Source: Clostridiales bacterium (lineage in GTDB: Bacteria; Bacillota; Clostridia; Saccharofermentanales; Saccharofermentanaceae). From it: a stretch of DNA of 64,000 bases. Made by a program: the position numbers and the translations under genes. Shown here piece after piece: positions 1-6,954 of this stretch (positions are counted from its first letter, which is position 1; each line of letters begins with the position of its first letter). The stretch is from positions 1 through 64,000 of the forward strand of contig JAFZKB010000034.1 in assembly GCA_017551865.1 (NCBI GenBank). Direction: 5' to 3'. The notes under the pieces were generated by a model, which was not told where the DNA came from, did not search any database, and was given only the letters and a program-made list of their open reading frames with translations.

Positions 1-1077
1 CAGGAGTACGGCCAGCTTACTGTGAAGAAAGTTGTTGCAGGTACAACTGAGAAGAACTATGACGCAAATACTGAGTACACAGTAAACGTTCAGTTCGATA
101 CCGCCGGTACCTATGATGTATCTAAGAATGGTGGCGCGGCAGTGGCTACAGCATTCGCTGCAAATACTGACGTGGCATTCACCGTGAAGAATGGCGATAC
201 TATCGTGATCTCCAACATCCCGGTAGATGTGAAGTACACCGTAACCGAGGAAGATCCGACAACCGCTGGTTACAGCAAGGTCGGCATCACGAACGGTACA
301 GGTACGATCTCGACGACAGCGGCAACCGCTACTGTTAACAACAAGTATGAGTACGTTCAGGAGTACGGCCAGCTCACAGTTGAGAAGGTCATGACCGATG
401 GTACAACAGATACCGGATATAACGCGAACACAGAGTTTACGGTAAATGTCCAGTTCGATACTGCCGGTACATACAACGTATCCATAAATGGTGGCGCAGA
501 AGTAGCTGTAGCATTTGATGCGGACACGGATGTTCCTTTCACCATGAAGGCGGGAGACAAGATCGAGATCTCCAACATCCCGGTTGACGTCAACTACACT
601 GTTTCTGAAGTAGCACCGACTACGAAGGGGTACAGCAAGGTCGGCATCACGAATGGTACAGGTACGATCTCGACAATAGCGGCAACGGCTACTGTTAACA
701 ACAAGTATTCGTACACGCAGGAATACGGCAGCCTTAAGGTCGAAAAGACGATGACGGAAGGCACGACCACGACCGGCTACAACGCGGATACAGAATTTAC
801 TGTAAGAGTGAAGATCGAAAAGGACGGCACCTACGATGTTTCGAAGAATGGCGGAGTTGCTGTTGGAACGATCTTTGTTGCGGCGGAATTCAAGGAATTC
901 ACGCTGAAGGCGGGTGAGTATATCGAGATCAGCAAGATCCCGGTTGGCACGGATTATACCGTCGAAGAAACTGCCCCGACAGTGAAGGGTTACAGCAAGG
1001 TCGGTATCGATAACGCAACCGGTACGATCACGACGACCGCTTCTACGGCAACCGTAAAGAACAAGTATGAGTTCAAG
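1..1077 (+). repeat. Three tandem 357-360 bp coding repeats in the adhesin gene
   Basis: Units at 1-357, 358-717 and 718-1077 each begin at a Gln-Glu-Tyr-Gly codon run. Units 1 and 2 are very similar at the nucleotide level (for example around 270-320 and 630-680); unit 3 is more diverged. The array probably continues upstream of the window. Such repeats are expected to change copy number by recombination. Confidence 0.85.
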
Positions 1078-2796
1078 ATGGAGTATGTGGACCTGACAGT
1101 TACGAAGGTCTGGAACGACAATAATAACCAGGACGGCATTCGTCCGGCAGAGGTCACAGTTGAGCTTCTCGCGGATAATGTACATCAGGCATACTACACG
1201 CTGAACGAAGGCAATAACTGGACGGCAAAGACCGGTGACCTTCCGAAGACGAAAGATGGTTATGCGATCTCGTACACTTGGAAAGAACTCTCGGTAAAAG
1301 ACTATACTTCCGGTTCGAAGACCGAAGGAACCATCACCACGTTCACGAATACACATGCTCCGCTCCTGACAGATCTTACCGTTAAGAAGATCTGGGACGA
1401 TGAAACTGATAAGGCCGGCAAGCGTCCTCTGTCTCTGACGGTTACTCTGAGCAACGGTGATTCTGTGACGCTTGATGAATCTAACGGCTGGACAGCGACG
1501 ATCAAGGGTCTGCCTGTCTATGAAAAGGGCTCGAAGATCGAGTATTCCTGGACAGAGGAAGCAATGCCGGAAGGCTACACCATGACTTCTTCTTCGACAG
1601 AAGGTACAGTGACAACGATCACGAACACCTATAAGGAGAAAGTCGAAAAGACTTCTGCTACGGTCAAGAAGGTATGGGCTGACGATAACAACAAGGATGG
1701 CAAGCGTCCTGCATACCTGAAGGTCAAGCTCAGCAACGGCACAGAGGTCACCTTGAGCGAAGCCAATGGCTGGACCGAGACAGTGAACGATCTGCCGAAG
1801 ACAGATGGAGCCGGCAATGTGATCACTTATACATGGTCTGAGCCGACAGTTCCGGAAGGATATGAACTGACCGGAAACAGCACAAGCGGAACAGTGACGA
1901 CACTGACGAACACTCTGAAGCAGACCGCACCGGAGAAGGGCAGCCTCGTGATCGAGAAGGTCCTCGGTGCAGGAGCTCCGGCAAGTGCTTCGGAAAAGAC
2001 GTATACATTCACGGTCAAGGGCCCGAACGGATACCAGAAGACGGTTACCATCAAGGGTGCCGGTTCGGTAGTCCTGAGTGATCTTGAACTGGGTACATAT
2101 ACAGTTACCGAGGATGAAGGCTCTGCAGCGATCTCGGGTTATGAACTGACGGTAGCTAATAGCGGCGTCAGCATCGCAATCGCGGATAAGACGCAGAAGA
2201 CTCTGAAGATTACGAACACTTACACGAAGAAGACAGTCGAGTCTTCGAGTGAGACAACGGGTGGACCTACAAAGGATTCGTCGACAGAATCATCTGGAGA
2301 TACTCCGACAGAGACACCTTCCGAGTCTTCGACAAAGGAGTCAAAGAAGCCGACGAAGACGACCAAGGTGACGAAGACGACAACGACAGAGTCAACGGAT
2401 GAACCTTCTGAGAGTGTAACGGCACCGTCTACAACGGATGATACAACGACATCCGATACGACAGAGACGACGAAGAGAAAGAAGAGGATCAGAACCGTTA
2501 CTGTTGATGACAAGCCTCTCGGCCCTGGTGACTATACTGAGAAGGACGATGATACCATCGAGCTTTCTGAGGATGTAGTTCAGGATCTCGACGTCGGTAT
2601 TCACCGTATCGTCATCACCTATGACGATGATTCGACAGTGACCATCGAATTTGAAGTGATTTCTTCCGATGGAAGAAAGATCGTCAAGACCGGTGATGTG
2701 AAGGATAGCACGACAGAGATCGTTGCCATGCTCTTCCTGGCCGCTGCTGCAGCAATCGTGGTTATGAAGATCCGCCGCAAAGAGCAGGAGTCCTGA
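1..2796 (+). CDS. Large Cna_B-type repetitive surface adhesin, 5'-truncated by the window edge
   Basis: The reading frame is open from base 1, so this is the C-terminal 931 residues of a longer wall-associated adhesin. Visible in order: three tandem beta-sandwich repeats of about 120 residues (residues 1-359), three Cna_B-like domains starting with VTKVWND, VKKIWDD and VKKVWAD (about 361-640) and each ending near TNTx, one more pilin-like domain (about 643-742), a Ser/Thr/Glu-rich stalk (about 743-828), and an X2-like Ig module with GDYTEKDDDTIEL (about 830-890). The end is KTGD, a hydrophobic segment, then KIRRKEQES. Each repeat has an early Lys (TVEKV) and a terminal NNKY, as in pilin domains that form Lys-Asn isopeptide bonds; that bond is inferred. 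The KTGD resembles a sortase signal but lacks LPxTG, so the anchor may be atypical or a plain membrane tail. The signal peptide would lie outside the window. Confidence 0.85.
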   Translation, partial: QEYGQLTVKKVVAGTTEKNYDANTEYTVNVQFDTAGTYDVSKNGGAAVATAFAANTDVAFTVKNGDTIVISNIPVDVKYTVTEEDPTTAGYSKVGITNGTGTISTTAATATVNNKYEYVQEYGQLTVEKVMTDGTTDTGYNANTEFTVNVQFDTAGTYNVSINGGAEVAVAFDADTDVPFTMKAGDKIEISNIPVDVNYTVSEVAPTTKGYSKVGITNGTGTISTIAATATVNNKYSYTQEYGSLKVEKTMTEGTTTTGYNADTEFTVRVKIEKDGTYDVSKNGGVAVGTIFVAAEFKEFTLKAGEYIEISKIPVGTDYTVEETAPTVKGYSKVGIDNATGTITTTASTATVKNKYEFKMEYVDLTVTKVWNDNNNQDGIRPAEVTVELLADNVHQAYYTLNEGNNWTAKTGDLPKTKDGYAISYTWKELSVKDYTSGSKTEGTITTFTNTHAPLLTDLTVKKIWDDETDKAGKRPLSLTVTLSNGDSVTLDESNGWTATIKGLPVYEKGSKIEYSWTEEAMPEGYTMTSSSTEGTVTTITNTYKEKVEKTSATVKKVWADDNNKDGKRPAYLKVKLSNGTEVTLSEANGWTETVNDLPKTDGAGNVITYTWSEPTVPEGYELTGNSTSGTVTTLTNTLKQTAPEKGSLVIEKVLGAGAPASASEKTYTFTVKGPNGYQKTVTIKGAGSVVLSDLELGTYTVTEDEGSAAISGYELTVANSGVSIAIADKTQKTLKITNTYTKKTVESSSETTGGPTKDSSTESSGDTPTETPSESSTKESKKPTKTTKVTKTTTTESTDEPSESVTAPSTTDDTTTSDTTETTKRKKRIRTVTVDDKPLGPGDYTEKDDDTIELSEDVVQDLDVGIHRIVITYDDDSTVTIEFEVISSDGRKIVKTGDVKDSTTEIVAMLFLAAAAAIVVMKIRRKEQES

Positions 2797-2826
2797 TTCT
2801 GCGCGCTGACAAGCAAGTTTAACAAG

Positions 2827-2861
2827 AAGGCGCTGTCTCAAACCAAATGAGACAGCGCCTT
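2827..2861 (+). terminator. Perfect 14-bp hairpin after the adhesin gene
   Basis: Arms 2827-2840 and 2848-2861 are perfectly complementary (AAGGCGCTGTCTCA and its complement) around a 7-base loop. It lies 31 bp after the adhesin stop codon. The following T tract is weak, so termination efficiency is uncertain. Confidence 0.75.
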
Positions 2862-2910
2862 GTCCTTATAATGATTCGAAGACGCCCTTCGGATGCCAGG
2901 AAGCATCGAT

Positions 2911-3207
2911 CTGCCGTAAAATTCTGCGAAATCCGATTTCATACGGCAGGCAAATCCGCCAACTGCCGTATGGATTTAGGATTTCTCATTTCATACGGCA
3001 ATTTTCCCTTCTTTTGCCGTACGAAAAGCACTTTTCCGATTTCATACGGCAACTTTCTTTCCAAACTGCCGTATAGATTTAAGTTTTCTCATTTCATACG
3101 GAAAATCTCCCTGAAACTGCCGTATGAAAAGTACTTTTTCATTTTTATACGGCAACTCGCTGTCTGGCCTGCCGTATAATTTCAGAAATCCCATTTTTAT
3201 ACGGCAG
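2911..3207. repeat. Array 1: six palindromic units of TGCCGTAT-N21-ATACGGCA, period 51-52 bp
   Basis: This fills most of the 466-bp gap between the adhesin gene and tmcAL. Left arms start at 2912, 2964, 3015, 3067, 3118 and 3170; right arms start at 2941, 2993, 3044, 3096, 3147 and 3199. The gap between arms is exactly 21 bp in all six units, while the spacer between units is 14 or 15 bp. The cores vary but tend to start A-rich and end T-rich, so each unit can fold into a hairpin on either strand. Arm deviations are few: unit 1 left ends AA, unit 3 left ends AC, unit 4 right ends GGAA. I do not recognise the family. A reading frame across it is not a gene, because the period is not a multiple of three. 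Confidence 0.95.
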
Positions 3208-3262
3208 ATCGGTGCCAGGGCAGATCTTTCTTTGTTGCCGGACGAGGCAGGGAAGCACGGAG

Positions 3263-4570
3263 TCAGCGGTAGAGACGATTTCTTTTGAACTGGATGACTT
3301 CGCGGTGAAAGTCTTCTTCGAAGGTGCCTCGGGCCTTGCCGGTCCACCAGTCGTGACTTAATCGGTCGAGCTCATCCATACGGACAAACGCCGGATCTTT
3401 TCCGTGATGAAAAGCATCAGAAGCGCGAGAGAGGATGGGGAGTTCGGCTCCTTCCCGCATCTGCTTTAGGACGGTGCGGCCCGCCTCGGAAAAGCCCAGG
3501 AGACGGAGATATTTCGGCTCGGAAAGGTTTTCAAGGTCGGCAGTTTTCTGCCCGACGGCCAGAGAAGAAAGCGCGCGGAGCGTTCTGGCATAGGAGAAAC
3601 AGCGTGTGGACGCATTCTTCTGGAAAAGATCCGTAAGGGATGCCTTCGGATCAAAATGCATGTTGCGGACAGATGTCTTAAGGTACCCGGCGAGCTGCGG
3701 ACCCATGTGGGCCGTCTCGGAAAGGCTCTCGACGGAACTTGCGCGGATGACCGGAAGAACATCCGAAAGGAGGTCCTCCTCGCCCATTGGAGCGGTGCCG
3801 CTGTTCCAGAGATACAGCATCTCGGAAAGCATGGTCTCCGGGATAAAGGGGAGAAGATCGCCGAGGGACCTAAGAAAATCCTCTTTCCCGTACTCTTCGA
3901 AGATCTTCTTTCTCAGGGCGGAAGCACTTGCGTAACTGCCTTCTAAAAGATCTTCTCCGTGGTAAGGATCCACGCGGTGGATCAGGTGCGGGACGATGGA
4001 AGAGCAGTTCCGAAGTTCGCGAAGGTAGGAGATCGCCAGAGTGTTATTCGGCTCCCGAAGGATCGCGGCCAGTTCTTCAGAAGAAAGGGAGCCGCCCTTC
4101 TCGGGGTGGGCTTCTAAAGAGGCGATCAGCGCGTCCTGCCAGGCAGAAGCGTAGGGCTGTCCGTCTTTCTGGAGAGCTTCCAGCTTCTCGTGAAAGACCG
4201 GGTCATTTTCCGGGTCAAGCTCGGCGATATAGCGAAGATCTTCAAGAGAATCGTGCTCGGCGCCGAAATAAAGGTCCGTGATGACGGAGCTTTTCGCAAG
4301 GGACTTTATCGCGCCATGGGCGAAACGGTCGGCAGAGCCGGTTGCGAAGGTGAAGGGGAGCTCGAGGACGACATCGACACCGGAGGACAGAATCGCACAG
4401 ACGCGGCTCGTACGGTCCGTGATGGCGGGGATCCCGCGCTGGACGAACTCTCCGCTCATGATGACGACGATGGGCGTTTTACTGCCGAGTTCTTCTCTGA
4501 CCTTCGAGATCAGGTGCATATGGCCCCGGTGAAAGGGGTTAAATTCGGCGACGATTCCTGCTACGCGCAT
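3263..4570 (-). CDS. tmcAL: tRNA(Met) cytidine acetate ligase (TmcAL)
   Basis: A 435-residue cytosolic enzyme of the nucleotidyltransferase-like TmcAL family (formerly DUF795/YlbM). The family uses acetate and ATP to acetylate the wobble cytidine of elongator tRNA-Met. The N-terminus VAGIVAEFNPFHRGH carries the HxGH-type nucleotide-binding motif at residues 14-17, followed by GEFVQRG near residue 40; the length is normal for the family. The ATG start at 4570 is preceded on the minus strand by GGAGGAG. It is divergent from the gene at 4641 and its 3' end faces palindromic array 1. Confidence 0.93.
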   Translation of the reverse strand: MRVAGIVAEFNPFHRGHMHLISKVREELGSKTPIVVIMSGEFVQRGIPAITDRTSRVCAILSSGVDVVLELPFTFATGSADRFAHGAIKSLAKSSVITDLYFGAEHDSLEDLRYIAELDPENDPVFHEKLEALQKDGQPYASAWQDALIASLEAHPEKGGSLSSEELAAILREPNNTLAISYLRELRNCSSIVPHLIHRVDPYHGEDLLEGSYASASALRKKIFEEYGKEDFLRSLGDLLPFIPETMLSEMLYLWNSGTAPMGEEDLLSDVLPVIRASSVESLSETAHMGPQLAGYLKTSVRNMHFDPKASLTDLFQKNASTRCFSYARTLRALSSLAVGQKTADLENLSEPKYLRLLGFSEAGRTVLKQMREGAELPILSRASDAFHHGKDPAFVRMDELDRLSHDWWTGKARGTFEEDFHREVIQFKRNRLYR

Positions 4571-4640
4571 CTTTCTCCTCCGGATAAGTGGTACAATTAC
4601 TATATCTTATTTTACCCGCGAAGAAAAGGAGAAGAGGCAC

Positions 4641-6014
4641 ATGCCCTCATTAACGGCAGTCAAATATACCAACAAGAAGATAAAGAAGTATATGAAGATC
4701 GGAGGTATTGCCCTTGGCGCGATCGCAGTCATCACGGCGGCGGTCCTTTTCGTGACGAAAAGCGGGATCTTAAATAAAAAGGTGGATACGGACGGGAAGG
4801 ATTTCCGAATGACGAGTGCGATGAACAGCGTCGTTTCCGGGACGGAATTCCACAAGGGATATATGTTCTCGAGGACCACGAAGCTCCTGTCGGAAGACCG
4901 CGCGATGGAGCCTTTTGTGCTGTCCTGGTACCTGATCCCCGGCACGACGAGAAGTGTACCGGAGATGGAGTCTTCCTATGTTGATACACTCGATCAGGTG
5001 CTGCTTTTGGAGTCATATATCCTCGAAGGGAAAAGATCCAAGGCCGATGCCATGATCAAGTCGATCGACAATTCCCTGACAGATGAAAGCGGATTTCTTT
5101 TCTCCTTTAAAAGAGCCGACGACCTGATCTCTCCGGACAGCCGGACAAAGACGCAGCTTTCGGATCTTTACGAAGATCCGCTGTATATCCGGTATTCGGA
5201 ACCGCCGGTGTCCTTGGCGGCGACGACCAGATATCTTCGCGCACTTTTGAATTACTACGATAAATGGGGCGGAAGCAGCCTCTTTTCGAGGATAAAAGAG
5301 CTTTCCGGGAAGATCTTTTCTTCCGGAGAGCAGACGACCTACCGACCGGCGGACCAGCTTGCGATGCCGACGCCGGAGCCTGTAACAGAGAAATCTCTGA
5401 TCACGCCGATCCCGGAGCAGCCGGAAGAGGATCCAGAGAAGATGGTGGCACTTTCGGGCATTGAGCTCGGAGGAGTGGACCTCGAAGCACTGCGCCGTGC
5501 GGCCGTTCTCTGGCCGGAATATAAAGAAAAGTACGAAAGCCTTGTCGAAATGGTCAAGGGCGGGAAGATCTCGCAGGATCTTCCGCTTTATGCCTGGATG
5601 TATTCGGAAGAAAGCGGATATATGTACTATACGGGAAGTTCCGGAGAAGTGGATCTGGTCTCGTCTCTTCGCGTGATGGTGTATCTTGCCGAGATCGGAC
5701 AGCTCGACAAGGAAGGATATGCGTGGGTAAGTCAGCAGATCTATAACGCGGGCGTCCTCTATGAGTCCTATGACGTGATCTCCGGTTACGCGCTCTCGGA
5801 AAAAGAGGCTTACGAGGCGTATCCGCTCGTACTGTATCTGGCGCTGATCAAGGGGGATGAGGATCTTTTTTCGGTGACATATAACGTCATGATGAGAAAC
5901 TACGCCACGCTTTCGACGAGTACGGCGCTCTATGCGTTTTTCCGTGACGTCGAGGATTCGAGGATCGCGGTCTATGCGCGGGAGAATCTCCTGATGGAAC
6001 TGATTCTAAGGTAG
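4641..6014 (+). CDS. Membrane-anchored protein of unknown function
   Basis: 457 residues. A basic N-terminus is followed by one hydrophobic segment at about residues 18-40, which suggests a signal anchor with the rest outside the membrane. The body is alpha-helical with two conserved-looking halves (about 85-210 and 270-457) joined by a Pro/Glu linker near 225-250. The second half has aromatic-rich stretches such as YAWMYSEESGYMYYTG, a pattern I associate with alpha/alpha-barrel glycoside-processing proteins; this is a guess and I see no assignable catalytic residues. The start has AAAGGAG upstream. It ends 8 bp before the next gene and is probably cotranscribed with it. Confidence 0.8.
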   Translation: MPSLTAVKYTNKKIKKYMKIGGIALGAIAVITAAVLFVTKSGILNKKVDTDGKDFRMTSAMNSVVSGTEFHKGYMFSRTTKLLSEDRAMEPFVLSWYLIPGTTRSVPEMESSYVDTLDQVLLLESYILEGKRSKADAMIKSIDNSLTDESGFLFSFKRADDLISPDSRTKTQLSDLYEDPLYIRYSEPPVSLAATTRYLRALLNYYDKWGGSSLFSRIKELSGKIFSSGEQTTYRPADQLAMPTPEPVTEKSLITPIPEQPEEDPEKMVALSGIELGGVDLEALRRAAVLWPEYKEKYESLVEMVKGGKISQDLPLYAWMYSEESGYMYYTGSSGEVDLVSSLRVMVYLAEIGQLDKEGYAWVSQQIYNAGVLYESYDVISGYALSEKEAYEAYPLVLYLALIKGDEDLFSVTYNVMMRNYATLSTSTALYAFFRDVEDSRIAVYARENLLMELILR

Positions 6015-6022
6015 GTGAGGAT

Positions 6023-6832
6023 ATGTCGTTTATACTTTTACTGGCATTTTTATTCTTCGTGGGAAGCCTGACGGGCTGGTGTCTCGAGCTCTTTTACAGA
6101 AGGTTCGTATCACAGAAGAAGTGGGTCAACCCGGGATTCCTTTCGGGCCCGTATCTTCCGATCTACGGCTTCGGTCTCGTGCTCCTTTACCTGATCGCCT
6201 CGGTCGAAAAGTATATCGATTTCGGTCATCCTGTGCTCGAAAAGCTCCTTCTTTTCTTCCTGATGATGGTCGGCATGACGATCGTCGAGTATATCGCGGG
6301 ATTCTTCTGCCTTAAGTATTTTAAGCTCCGCCTGTGGGACTATACGGACCGCTGGGGCAATATCCAGGGCATCATCTGCCCTCTTTATTCGTTTCTGTGG
6401 TCGATCCTCGGTGCGGTGTATTACTTCATCATTCATCCGCACATCCTGCGGTCCCTCGAGTGGCTGTCGAACAATCTGGCCTTTTCTTTCTTCATCGGAT
6501 TCTTCTACGGCGTGTTCCTGATGGACCTTTCGCATTCTACGAGGATCGTACTGGCCATCAAGAAATTCGCGAGCCAGCAGCAGATCGTTCTCCATTACGA
6601 GGAGATCAAGGAGCGTATCGGACAGTATAAGGAGAGCCGTCTCATTAAGGCCGGATTTATTTTCCGTATGTGGATGGACAATCCTTTCAGCCGGTTCGTA
6701 AAGGATACCTATGAGACGACGAAGGACCGTTTTACCGACTTCACGGACGGCCTGAAGGAGACACTTCAGACGAGTTATGCCGAGATCGAGAAGAAGAGGA
6801 AGGACGGCGGAAACGACGACGAGAGTAAGTAA
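6023..6832 (+). CDS. CmpB-like putative ABC-transporter type IV membrane protein (PF06541)
   Basis: 269 residues with about five transmembrane segments in the first 175 residues. It opens with the family hallmark: GWCLELFYRR, then KKWVNPGFLSGPYLPIYG. This pattern belongs to the PF06541 family common in Clostridia and called ABC_trans_CmpB; the transported substrate is not known. The last 90 residues are charged and probably cytosolic. The start is 8 bp after the previous stop codon with a GGTGAGGAT leader, so the pair looks like an operon. Confidence 0.82.
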   Translation: MSFILLLAFLFFVGSLTGWCLELFYRRFVSQKKWVNPGFLSGPYLPIYGFGLVLLYLIASVEKYIDFGHPVLEKLLLFFLMMVGMTIVEYIAGFFCLKYFKLRLWDYTDRWGNIQGIICPLYSFLWSILGAVYYFIIHPHILRSLEWLSNNLAFSFFIGFFYGVFLMDLSHSTRIVLAIKKFASQQQIVLHYEEIKERIGQYKESRLIKAGFIFRMWMDNPFSRFVKDTYETTKDRFTDFTDGLKETLQTSYAEIEKKRKDGGNDDESK

Positions 6833-6871
6833 CTTTTCCATTCACGACAGAAATTACTTCTTCGTAGTAAG

Positions 6872-6906
6872 CTGTCCTAGTATTGGGACAGCGGATAGCG
6901 TATAAT
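6872..6906 (+). promoter_or_regulatory. Inverted repeat and -10 box upstream of pcrA
   Basis: CTGTCC (6872-6877) and GGACAG (6886-6891) form an inverted repeat that starts 40 bp after the upstream stop. A perfect TATAAT lies at 6901-6906, 49 bp before the pcrA ATG. No good -35 sits 16-18 bp upstream of it. The repeat may be an operator or a remnant terminator without a T tract. Confidence 0.4.
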
Positions 6907-6954
6907 GACACTCTAAGAATCAAAAGATGATCTTCATCCGACATGGAGGAATAG

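Noticed and set aside
2847..3179. A 110-codon plus-strand reading frame across palindromic array 1
   Set aside because: The array period of 51-52 bp does not keep a constant frame, there is no ribosome binding site, and the amino-acid sequence is only the translated repeat.
2911..3207. CRISPR array
   Set aside because: The conserved parts are 8-bp inverted arms, not direct repeats of 23 bp or more, the variable parts alternate 21 and 14-15 bp, and no cas genes are present.
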